This document shows, piece after piece, positions 7,745 through 14,182 of a DNA stretch of 14,201 nucleotides. The stretch is from Bacteroidales bacterium. GTDB lineage: Bacteria > Bacteroidota > Bacteroidia > Bacteroidales > Muribaculaceae. The notes beneath the pieces were generated by a model, which worked only from the letters and a program-made list of their open reading frames with translations, was not told the DNA's origin and did no database searches. Numbering within the stretch: position 1 is the stretch's first letter; each line of letters opens with the position of its first letter. The position numbers and the translations under genes were made by a program. The stretch lies in assembly GCA_019415705.1 (NCBI GenBank), contig DXYS01000042.1, positions 1,463 through 15,663 on the forward strand. The letters run 5' to 3'.

Positions 7745-8626
7745 ATGCATAACAAACATCTCAGAATAATCATCGCCGTTTGCCTTGCAACATTTTGTGT
7801 GATTACAGGCTCGGCTCAGGCCGCCATACAGAAAATCGTCGACCAGCTCGAAAAAGAAAAAGACATCAGTGTCACATACTCAGAGCGCCGCAATCCGTCG
7901 ACTAAAAAAATCGTGTCTCAGAGCACATATCTTTCGGGCAGAAACCGCGCCGATGCCGATAAACTATGGAAGGCTTTTGAAGAAGAACGTAAAAACTCGG
8001 TCTCTGTCACAAAAGAGCGTAACTCGTCGTTTATCATCAAATTTGAAGACAAAGAGTACACAGCGTCATACATTTTGTCCATAACACAGAACAACTCATG
8101 GACATTGGTCATCAGCCGCAAGCAAACCGGCTCAAAAAACAGCAGCAGCCTCGACCCTGAGATGTTTGACAGCAATATTACGGAGGCTGAACAATTGGCC
8201 GCCGGCATCATAGAGTCAATCGACAAAGCTATAGAAAACAATAATCTGACCGAACTTAACACATTCACGGCCGATAATTGCAATTACACATATACATATA
8301 ACTACAGGAGCTCCGACAAAAGCGAACGCGCAGCAAAGTTGCGTGAGCAGGCGGCAAAAAAGCGTGAGCAAGCCGCCAGAAAACGCGAACAAAATGCAAG
8401 GAATCGCGAACAGGCTGCCGAAGCACGCAGACAGGCAGCCGAAGCGCGACGTCAGGCTGCAGAGGCTCGCAGACAAGCCGCAGAGGCACGACGTCAGGCA
8501 GCCCGCAACCGCTCGGAGAGCACATCTAAATCAAACACATACACCGTCAGGACCACGACTGAAAACGGCAAGACCACGACCATCTGCTACGACGAGTACG
8601 GCAATAAAGTCTATTATAGCCTTTGA
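7745..8626 (+). CDS. Secreted protein with Arg/Gln/Ala heptad-repeat helix (DUF5024-like N-terminus)
   Basis: Unrecognised function; 293 residues. The start is set at ATG 7745 because a signal peptide follows (MHNKHLRIIIAVCLATFCVITGSAQA, cut near residue 26-27). The longer frame upstream would overlap the previous gene and bury the signal. Residues 28-175 form a mixed domain (IQKIVDQLEKEKDISVTYSE...) resembling small exported Bacteroidales proteins of the DUF5024 type; that resemblance is from memory and uncertain. Residues 200-255 are eight perfect-length heptads of the form R(E/R)QAA(E/K)A. They predict one long, highly basic helix or coiled coil. A Thr/Tyr-rich end (YTVRTTTENG...YDEYGNKVYYSL) closes the protein. 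It follows the membrane protein by 37 nt and precedes a terminator, so it is the last gene of the sigma operon. It may be the envelope sensor or target of that sigma system. Confidence 0.75.
   Translation: MHNKHLRIIIAVCLATFCVITGSAQAAIQKIVDQLEKEKDISVTYSERRNPSTKKIVSQSTYLSGRNRADADKLWKAFEEERKNSVSVTKERNSSFIIKFEDKEYTASYILSITQNNSWTLVISRKQTGSKNSSSLDPEMFDSNITEAEQLAAGIIESIDKAIENNNLTELNTFTADNCNYTYTYNYRSSDKSERAAKLREQAAKKREQAARKREQNARNREQAAEARRQAAEARRQAAEARRQAAEARRQAARNRSESTSKSNTYTVRTTTENGKTTTICYDEYGNKVYYSL
8342..8509 (+). repeat. Eight 21-nt heptad-coding tandem repeats, last four as a 42-nt doublet
   Basis: Eight consecutive 21-nt units code for heptads beginning R-E/R-Q-A/N-A. The last four encode RRQAA, with the first two Arg codons alternating cgcaga, cgacgt, cgcaga, cgacgt (units starting at 8426, 8447, 8468, 8489). 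This points to duplication of a 42-nt pair. It lies inside the coding region and has no spacers, so it is not a CRISPR. Confidence 0.85.
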
Positions 8627-8679
8627 AAAAACGATAATTCCCGACTCGGACGTTTAAACTGACAAATAACAATATACCG

Positions 8680-8721
8680 ACCGCATCCCAAAAGTTTTGT
8701 GTCTAACTTTTGGGGTGCGGT
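8680..8721 (+). terminator. Strong intrinsic terminator of the sigma operon
   Basis: ACCGCATCCCAAAAGTT (8680-8696) pairs with AACTTTTGGGGTGCGGT (8705-8721) over 17 positions with a single G-U. The loop has 8 nt and TTTATATTATTATA follows. The A/T-rich inner stem also works on the other strand. Confidence 0.9.
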
Positions 8722-8750
8722 TTATATTATTATACCTACGATGTTACGGG

Positions 8751-8794
8751 GCAATTGCAAAACCCATTTGAATTGTTAAACAAAAATATGTAGG
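8751..8794 (+). repeat. Short dispersed repeat, copy 1
   Basis: The stretch GCAATTGCAAAACCC...TTGAATTGTTAAA...ATATGTAG resembles 14102-14152 (CAGCTGCAAAAACC...TTGATATGTTAAA...TATGTAG). The order of shared blocks is the same. Both copies lie a short way past an intrinsic terminator. Confidence 0.5.
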
Positions 8795-9061
8795 GACATG
8801 CCCAAGCGACCTGACGGGAGCGACGGCATGTATAATTCGCGAATCATGGCGGCCACATTATACTTGCCGATGGCAAGTCACTACATTATCTTTAACAACT
8901 GCTTTTTTTACATTAATTCGAAGTTACATTTTCTAAAGTTACGTACCCCGCGCGGTGCAGAGCGGGTTTTATGTTTTTAGGCAGGGTTAGATACACATTT
9001 GGCAAATATTTATTAACTTTAGGGCCAAATCCTTAACATCATCTAATCCATTTTATTAATT

Positions 9062-12000
9062 ATGCTTTTCTCATCACGCCTGAGCGGCATGGGGCTGAAA
9101 GTCCTCTTTATGCTGCTTACATTGCTGCCTGCCGCACGACTCAAAGCTGCAGATGCTGACCCGTTTGTGGTCGGCTCGATAGTCGAGCGCGCACAGCTCA
9201 ACAAAACTTATGATGCGTCAAACAACTGGTACACATATCAGTGGTACACGCGCGACGCAGCAATCTCAATGTCCGACTACGACGCCACCACGGCGCGCCG
9301 TCTCGTCTTGGAGTTCAACTATTATGTCGAAGACCTTGACGCGACCGACGAGATACCGGAAATATTCACCGGCGGCAACGGCCGATTCAACGACTTCATC
9401 GAATTAGGCTTCGGCAACAATAATCAGCCCGGCTTCACATGGCATCTTGACCGCTCGTCCATCCGTCAGGGCTGGAACAAGCTGCAGTTCCCCTTCACGG
9501 CCATTTCTGACGCTGACATGAACTCCAAGTTCTCGTCTGACAAGAAGTTCGTGTGGTTTCGTCTCTGTTTTGCTCACCTCAAAACTGAGCACGCCTACCT
9601 GATGCGCATGAGCGACGTGCGCGTCATCGACCCCGAGCGCGAAGTGCCGGTGCTGCGCACAGAGTATGACGAGCCCATCATGAACACTGACACCGACCCC
9701 GCCAAACAGTGGACCGGCACGGTCAATGTCAGCAAAAGCCTCGCCTTCTGGTCAGCTGTTGACTATAAGACCAAGGACGGTCTTGACCTGAGCAACATGG
9801 ACCTGTCGAAAGTCTTCATGGAGTTTGATCTCGAGATTACCGAAAATCAGGAGGGTGCTTTCGAGGAACTTAAGCTCGCCGACCCGCGCATCTTCCAAGT
9901 GCATTTTGCGTCTGTCCGCAACACTGACAATCAGGAAATCGGTTACAAATCATGTGGCGCGGACGCTCCGCAGTTGGGCGCACACCATTACTCGTTCAAC
10001 ATCGGAGCTCTCGCCGGCAACGCCAAGCATGATCTCACGCACATGCGTTTTTACGGTCTGACACTCACTCCGCAGCAGGGTTTGACGACTGACAAGACAT
10101 GTAAGGTCGTGCTCACCAACCCGCGCATCACACTGCGTAAAGACGTCACCGTCAGCGAGCTCTGCATGCCCTCGTCGGCCTACGGCACGGGCGGCACATA
10201 CAGCGAGACATGGGTAGACGCCCGCGACAAAGGCGACGGCACATCCAAGAATCCCAACCTCTGGTCGGCGTTCCGCAAGGGCTCGGGCGGATGGAACGGT
10301 TTCGACCTCACGGGCTTCGACCTTGAGAACGGTTACTATCAGTTTGATTTTGAGGTCATAGAGCAGACACCCGGCTCTGTGGTCTATCTCAACGACATGA
10401 ATTATCAGAAGAACGGCGGAGGCACTTTCGCCATCGGCAGCGGCTACAATCCTGATGACCGCACGATGAAGCAGCAGTATAACTATAAATTATCCGACCT
10501 CGGCATAACATTCCAAGCTGGCAAGAATACCGTAAAACTGCCTCTGTCGGCCGCCATCGGCAAAATCGACTTCTCTGACATCGGCTATCTCCACTTCCAG
10601 ATTTTCGGCAGCAAGTCGACGCCTGAAGAATATGAGGCCTTAGGTTGCGTGCCCTACTTCTCGGTGCGCATCAGCGACGTGAAGTTTGTCAACGGCTCGG
10701 GCGAAGTGGCCGAGCGCATCACCGTGCCCACCATCTTCGGCAGCAACATGATTTTCCAGCAGAAGAAGCCCATAAATATCTGGGGTTACGGCACCGAGGG
10801 CTCTAACGTGACCGTCTCGCTCAAACGCGGAGAGAACATCATCGCCTCGGCTCAGGCTACAATCACCGAGGGCCGTTGGGATGTCAGCCTACCCGCTCAG
10901 GACGCCTCGTTTGACCCGATGCAGGTCGTAATCACCAACGGCACTCAGACCATCGAACTCGTCAATATACTCGTCGGCGAGGTATGGGTGGCCGGCGGCC
11001 AGAGCAACATGGCGCTCAACGTAGGCGGTCTTCAGAAATATCTCTTGGACGAACTGCAAGCCGAGCCTGTCAATCAGAATATCCGCATCTTCCTCGAGCC
11101 CACCAAGCCCATGGGCGCAATCTCGCCCTATGTGCCCGAGAAAGACATCAACGGCGCTTACTGGATCAAACCTGACAACTTCGAGCAGGTCAAGGGTTGC
11201 TCGGCCGTGGCCTACTACATGGCCCGTGACCTCCAGCCCAAACTCAATGTGCCGGTCGGCATACTCTACACCCCCGTCGGCGGCTCTATCATCGAGGCAT
11301 GGATTCCGCGTGAGGAAATCGAAAGCGACGAGTTTGCCGAGACACGCAATCTGCTCAAACGCGAGGGCGCCTACTACGACGAGACTTTCTGGGTCGACGG
11401 CGACCGCACGATAACCGGATTCTACAACTCAAAGATTGGCCCGCTCGCAGGCTTCAACGTGGCGGGCACCATCTGGTATCAGGGTGAGAGCAACTCTGAC
11501 CGCGCGTCTCTCTACTCGGCCGAGCTCGTGGCCATGAAGAAAGGCTGGAGCCGCACCTTCGGCTTCAACGAGTCGACCGACCCGATGCCCTTCGTCTACT
11601 GTCAGGTGGCTCCGTGGGTGACCGACACTGACCTGATGCTCATCGCCGAGGCCATGACCGACGCCTACACCAAGATGGCTGACCGCCGCGTGGCCATGTT
11701 CCCCATCTATGACACCGATCTGACTCAGGAAGGCAATGTCACCATCCACCCGACCAACAAGAAACCTGTCGGCAAGCGCTTCGCCACGGCTGTCTACAAC
11801 ATGGTCTATGACCCGGCCAAGCCGGTCTACAGTGCTCCGGTCGTCGACGAGATAACATTCGGCGAGGGAGTGGCCAAGGTCACCTTCAAGAACGCCGGCG
11901 AAGGCCTGCGCACTATCGACGGCGGCTCGGACGTCATCGGTTTCACCGTGGCCGGTACCAACGGCCAGCACGTCAACACTGACGCTCACATTACTGACAA

Positions 12001-12892
12001 GAACACTGTCGAGGTCAGCCTCGCCGGTGTCAAGGATGCCAAGTACATCAGCTACGCATGGCGCAACTTTAACATCAATTCTAACCTCTGCAACTCTGCC
12101 GCTATGCCGGCCGCTCCGTTCCGCAACAACGCCACAGACCGTCAGACACAGATGCGCAACATGGACTGGTTAGAGATGGACGCCCCGAACGTCCGCGGCT
12201 ATGTATGGGGTCAGGACCTGCCGACATTGGCGGCTGGCTGGATCGGCGGCGACAACGCCACATGGACTTCTGACGACGCCGAAATCACATTCGACACTGC
12301 CGACCGTCACTACGGCCTCGCCTCGATGAACGTCAAGTATAGCGGCACTAAGGCCACCGTCTCGGCCGGTGTAGACTCTTACACCATGCCGGCCGACGCT
12401 CCCGCAAACGCCTCTTACAACAAGACGCTCGCCGTCAACCTCAGCGGCTTCACCGGCATGCGCGTCATGGTCAAGAACACTGACGCCCGCGACAAATCTC
12501 TGACGTTCACCGTCACAGCAGAGAATAACAAGGTCTACACACTGACAGCTCCGGTCAAGGCTTCGACCAATGAATTCAAGGCGGTCTACTTCGACTTCAG
12601 CAAACTTCAGGAAGAAGTCGGTGCCCGCGCAGCTTACGTGCCCACCCTCGGCCGCATCCGCTCCCTTGACTTCACAGTCACCGACACAGAGGCCGGCTCG
12701 CTCAAGCTCGACCACGCCACGATGCTGACACTGCCTGACGACATGATTCCGACCGGCATCGCCGACATCGCCGTCGACCCCGAGGGCGCCGACGAGACAT
12801 GGTACACCACGCAGGGCATCCGAGTCAGCGGCCGCCCCACCGCTCCCGGACTCTATGTCAGCAACCGCAGTAACAAACTCGTAATCAGATAA
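9062..12892 (+). CDS. Exported multidomain sialate O-acetylesterase-like protein
   Basis: Carbohydrate esterase of 1276 residues, exported by a signal peptide (about 1-30, MLFSSRLSGMGLKVLFMLLT then LLPAARLKAA). Three N-terminal beta-type modules of about 165-180 residues (roughly 34-190, 195-360, 365-545) end in similar strands (MSDVRVID, NPRITLRKD, ISDVKFVNG). They look like tandem galactose-binding-like modules. The esterase core (about 553-910) has an accessory beta domain, then VGEVWVAGGQSNM with nucleophile Ser648, GTIWYQGESNSDR (802-814) and His896 in TIHPTNKKPVGKR. The usual family end, YAWRNFNINSNLCNSAAMPAAPFRN, is at 998-1022. A further binding-like module (about 1040-1225) and a short tail (1247-1276) with TTQGIRVSG and GLYVSNRSNKLVIR follow, like Bacteroidales C-terminal sorting or anchoring tails. 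Ordinary members are about 480-690 residues. It probably removes acetyl groups from sialic acids or plant/host glycans; the substrate is unknown. Confidence 0.9.
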   Translation: MLFSSRLSGMGLKVLFMLLTLLPAARLKAADADPFVVGSIVERAQLNKTYDASNNWYTYQWYTRDAAISMSDYDATTARRLVLEFNYYVEDLDATDEIPEIFTGGNGRFNDFIELGFGNNNQPGFTWHLDRSSIRQGWNKLQFPFTAISDADMNSKFSSDKKFVWFRLCFAHLKTEHAYLMRMSDVRVIDPEREVPVLRTEYDEPIMNTDTDPAKQWTGTVNVSKSLAFWSAVDYKTKDGLDLSNMDLSKVFMEFDLEITENQEGAFEELKLADPRIFQVHFASVRNTDNQEIGYKSCGADAPQLGAHHYSFNIGALAGNAKHDLTHMRFYGLTLTPQQGLTTDKTCKVVLTNPRITLRKDVTVSELCMPSSAYGTGGTYSETWVDARDKGDGTSKNPNLWSAFRKGSGGWNGFDLTGFDLENGYYQFDFEVIEQTPGSVVYLNDMNYQKNGGGTFAIGSGYNPDDRTMKQQYNYKLSDLGITFQAGKNTVKLPLSAAIGKIDFSDIGYLHFQIFGSKSTPEEYEALGCVPYFSVRISDVKFVNGSGEVAERITVPTIFGSNMIFQQKKPINIWGYGTEGSNVTVSLKRGENIIASAQATITEGRWDVSLPAQDASFDPMQVVITNGTQTIELVNILVGEVWVAGGQSNMALNVGGLQKYLLDELQAEPVNQNIRIFLEPTKPMGAISPYVPEKDINGAYWIKPDNFEQVKGCSAVAYYMARDLQPKLNVPVGILYTPVGGSIIEAWIPREEIESDEFAETRNLLKREGAYYDETFWVDGDRTITGFYNSKIGPLAGFNVAGTIWYQGESNSDRASLYSAELVAMKKGWSRTFGFNESTDPMPFVYCQVAPWVTDTDLMLIAEAMTDAYTKMADRRVAMFPIYDTDLTQEGNVTIHPTNKKPVGKRFATAVYNMVYDPAKPVYSAPVVDEITFGEGVAKVTFKNAGEGLRTIDGGSDVIGFTVAGTNGQHVNTDAHITDKNTVEVSLAGVKDAKYISYAWRNFNINSNLCNSAAMPAAPFRNNATDRQTQMRNMDWLEMDAPNVRGYVWGQDLPTLAAGWIGGDNATWTSDDAEITFDTADRHYGLASMNVKYSGTKATVSAGVDSYTMPADAPANASYNKTLAVNLSGFTGMRVMVKNTDARDKSLTFTVTAENNKVYTLTAPVKASTNEFKAVYFDFSKLQEEVGARAAYVPTLGRIRSLDFTVTDTEAGSLKLDHATMLTLPDDMIPTGIADIAVDPEGADETWYTTQGIRVSGRPTAPGLYVSNRSNKLVIR

Positions 12893-12899
12893 ACAACTT

Positions 12900-12915
12900 G
12901 ACTCGTCCGCGAGTC
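12900..12915 (+). repeat. Small hairpin just after the esterase stop
   Basis: GACTCG-TCCG-CGAGTC is a perfect 6-bp hairpin with a 4-nt loop starting 8 nt after the stop codon. It precedes the main terminator and has no U-tract. Confidence 0.5.
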
Positions 12916-12942
12916 ATAACCTGACCGCAAGACTCCCCTATC

Positions 12943-12979
12943 GCCGCGCTTTGCCACCCCTCGGCAAAGCGCGGCTTTT
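12943..12979 (+). terminator. Terminator of the esterase gene
   Basis: GCCGCGCTTTGCC (12943-12955) pairs with GGCAAAGCGCGGC (12963-12975) over 13 bp with a 7-nt loop, followed by TTTTA. The same stem sequence recurs behind the hipA chimera. Confidence 0.9.
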
Positions 12980-13021
12980 ATATTAAGACAGTGTGCATTA
13001 TTTGTATTTGCATAAAATAAA

Positions 13022-13053
13022 TTTGGGGATTTCAGAGAATATTTTTACTTTTG
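13022..13053 (+). promoter_or_regulatory. Bacteroidetes promoter of the hipBA operon
   Basis: TTTG at 13022-13025, a 20-nt spacer, then TACTTTTG at 13046-13053. Both elements match the Bacteroidetes consensus (TTTG, 19-21 nt, TAnnTTTG). The transcription start is expected near 13060, leaving about 50 nt of leader before the hipB ATG at 13109. Confidence 0.75.
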
Positions 13054-13068
13054 TAAATATCATACAAA
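13050..13068 (+). promoter_or_regulatory. Candidate HipB operator over the promoter
   Basis: TTTGTA (13050-13055) and TACAAA (13063-13068) form a 6-bp inverted repeat with a 7-nt spacer. It covers the end of the -7 element and the expected transcription start. A further TTTGTA is at 13001-13006. Autorepression through such a site is usual for HipB-type antitoxins; binding here is inference. Confidence 0.45.
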
Positions 13069-13108
13069 TGAACATTAAAGGCTATTTTAAGATTTATCTA
13101 TCATAATA

Positions 13109-13423
13109 ATGATACTTAATAATAATGGCATAGCGACCCCCGATGTTATCAGGAATCTCGGCACACGATTTCGCGACTACCGCATGCGCCTGCGTCTCAC
13201 CCGCAAGGATGTGTCCGAACTGGCCGGCATAGGCATGACGACGCTTTACAAATTCGAATCGGGCAACATGTCCGACATATCGTTCGGCACGCTGATGAGA
13301 TTGCTGAGAGCCATCGGCATGTTTGAGAATTGGGAGGCCCTGCTCCCCGAGCTCCCCGACTCACCATATCTCTATGATGATAATTACAAGAAAATCCAAC
13401 GAATCAGGCACAAGAAGTCATGA
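13109..13423 (+). CDS. hipB: HipB-like XRE-family antitoxin / transcriptional regulator
   Basis: DNA-binding protein of 104 residues. A Cro/C1-type helix-turn-helix covers about residues 17-72. It starts LGTRFRDYRMRLRLTRKDV, has the turn-and-recognition region ELAGIGMTTLYKFESGN, and ends with GTLMRLLRAIGM. The tail is short and basic (YKKIQRIRHKKS). Its stop overlaps the ATG of the next gene by 4 nt (ATGA at 13420-13423), the usual arrangement of hipB-hipA pairs and a sign of translational coupling. It has its own promoter with an inverted repeat at the start site, suggesting autorepression. Because the partner toxin has lost its kinase core, this protein may now be only a regulator. The local DNA is visibly richer in A+T upstream than the esterase gene. 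Confidence 0.85.
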   Translation: MILNNNGIATPDVIRNLGTRFRDYRMRLRLTRKDVSELAGIGMTTLYKFESGNMSDISFGTLMRLLRAIGMFENWEALLPELPDSPYLYDDNYKKIQRIRHKKS

Positions 13424-13974
13424 AATATCTTAAAGTTAATCTTTGGGGCAAAGAAATAGGCCGTCTCGTCGAGGACGAGGCGACGAGACGCATATATTTT
13501 ATGTATAACCCTGAGAACACAGACCAAATCCCCGATATCGCGCCCTTGCTTTCGCCGGCCCGGAGCCGACGAAACCATCTGCCTGTTTACGGCGATGACA
13601 GACCGGAATATCAGAGACTTCCGCCCTTCATAGCCGATTCGCTCCCGGACTCATGGGGCAACACTCTTTTTGAGAAATGGGTCGCAGACAACAGAGTGCC
13701 ACGAAACAAGGTAACCCCGCTGTACAAGCTGATGTTTATCGGCACACGAGGCATGGGAGCTTTAGAATATGAGCCCGCAGCCGCCGAACTTACTCACTCA
13801 CAGTCTGTCGACGTCAAATCACTGTATGATATGTCTCTCAAAGTCCTTGCCGACAGGAACGAAGTTAATCTCAATAGCTCTGAGGAGTTGACACTACAGT
13901 CGCTGCTGGCTGTCGGCACCTCGGCAGGTGGCCTCTACATCAGCAACCGAAGCAACAAGCTCGTAGTCAGATAA
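13420..13974 (+). CDS. Truncated HipA-like toxin fused to the C-terminal tail of an exported protein
   Basis: 184 residues; HipA-family kinases are about 400-440. Residues 1-120 are the HipA N-terminal subdomain (MKYLKVNLWGKEIGRL, then LPPFIADSLPDSWGNTLF at 67-84 and FIGTRGMGALEYEP at 106-119). Residues 121-171 continue the HipA pattern up to LLAVGTSAGG, where family members go on with (R/A)xPKA and the ATP-binding and catalytic core. Here residue 171 is followed by LYISNRSNKLVVR and stop. That is nearly the end of the esterase upstream (LYVSNRSNKLVIR). All catalytic kinase motifs are absent, so it cannot be an active HipA toxin. The frame is open and overlaps hipB by 4 nt, so a protein is probably still made. 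What remains is similar in extent to HipS, the separate N-terminal-domain protein of HipBST systems. It reads as a fusion created by deletion or recombination, or as an assembly join. Confidence 0.8.
   Translation: MKYLKVNLWGKEIGRLVEDEATRRIYFMYNPENTDQIPDIAPLLSPARSRRNHLPVYGDDRPEYQRLPPFIADSLPDSWGNTLFEKWVADNRVPRNKVTPLYKLMFIGTRGMGALEYEPAAAELTHSQSVDVKSLYDMSLKVLADRNEVNLNSSEELTLQSLLAVGTSAGGLYISNRSNKLVVR
13930..13974 (+). repeat. Second copy of the esterase 3' coding end
   Basis: These 45 nt align without gaps to 12848-12892, with 38 identical positions and the same reading frame. Most differences are silent, and the encoded ends are GLYISNRSNKLVVR and GLYVSNRSNKLVIR. After the stop codons the two copies share GACCGCAAG and the same terminator stem. 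Confidence 0.85.
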
Positions 13975-14039
13975 GCACCGCAGACCCCGAGTCGGCTTGA
14001 CCCCAAGGCCATGCCGACCGCAAGTCATAGCCCCCTACC

Positions 14040-14081
14040 GCCGCGCTTTGCCATCATCCGCAAAGCGCGGCTTATTTGTTT
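14040..14081 (+). terminator. Terminator behind the hipA chimera
   Basis: GCCGCGCTTTGC (14040-14051) pairs with GCAAAGCGCGGC (14060-14071) around an 8-nt loop, followed by TTATTTGTTT. The stem is the same as the esterase terminator at 12943-12975, while loop and flanks have diverged. Confidence 0.88.
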
Positions 14082-14101
14082 AGAGGGGTGTTTTTTGGGG
14101 T

Positions 14102-14152
14102 CAGCTGCAAAAACCGGTTGATATGTTAAAAAGAACATATATAATTATGTAG
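14102..14152 (+). repeat. Short dispersed repeat, copy 2, with internal inverted repeat
   Basis: Shares ordered blocks with 8751-8794 (TGCAAAA, TTGA, TGTTAAA, TATGTAG) and like it sits after a terminator. Inside it, ATATGTT-AAAAAG-AACATAT (14121-14140) is a perfect 7-bp inverted repeat not present in copy 1. Confidence 0.5.
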
Positions 14153-14168
14153 ATAGTATGTTTGTGGA

Positions 14169-14182
14169 GCAATTCGAATTGC
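14169..14182. promoter_or_regulatory. 14-bp perfect palindrome GCAATTCGAATTGC
   Basis: A perfect palindrome 5 nt after a TTTG that could be a -33 element. It may be an operator for a gene to the right of the window; there is no further support. Confidence 0.3.

Larger units (their letters stand above)
8627..9061. other. 435-nt non-coding region rich in inverted repeats
   Basis: No convincing gene. It holds the sigma-operon terminator (8680-8721) and a short dispersed repeat (8751-8794). A hairpin ACATGCC/GGCATGT (8796-8802 with 8825-8831) comes next, then the 10-bp palindrome ATTCGCGAAT (8835-8844). A tight hairpin ACTTGCC-GAT-GGCAAGT follows (8862-8878), then a weak CCCGC/GCGGG hairpin followed by Ts (8947-8970). 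The last 60 nt are AT-rich and contain TAACTTTA (9014-9021), one base off the -7 consensus, as the best promoter hint for the esterase gene. A 60-codon open frame at 8798-8980 has no recognisable protein character and overlaps the hairpins. Confidence 0.6.

Noticed and set aside
8342..8509. Tandem repeats as a possible CRISPR array
   Set aside because: Units are 21 nt, contiguous, without spacers, and code for heptads in frame.
8798..8980. 60-codon open frame in the structured gap
   Set aside because: It overlaps three inverted repeats, has no ribosome-binding or family signal, and its composition looks random.
11429..12715. Minus-strand open frames of 181-186 codons inside the esterase gene
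   Set aside because: The esterase frame has its catalytic blocks and end signature here; the antisense translations look like frame shadows.
13420..13974. Simple frameshift as the cause of the short HipA
   Set aside because: No other frame after 13930 resumes HipA sequence; the DNA there matches the end and terminator of the esterase gene instead.
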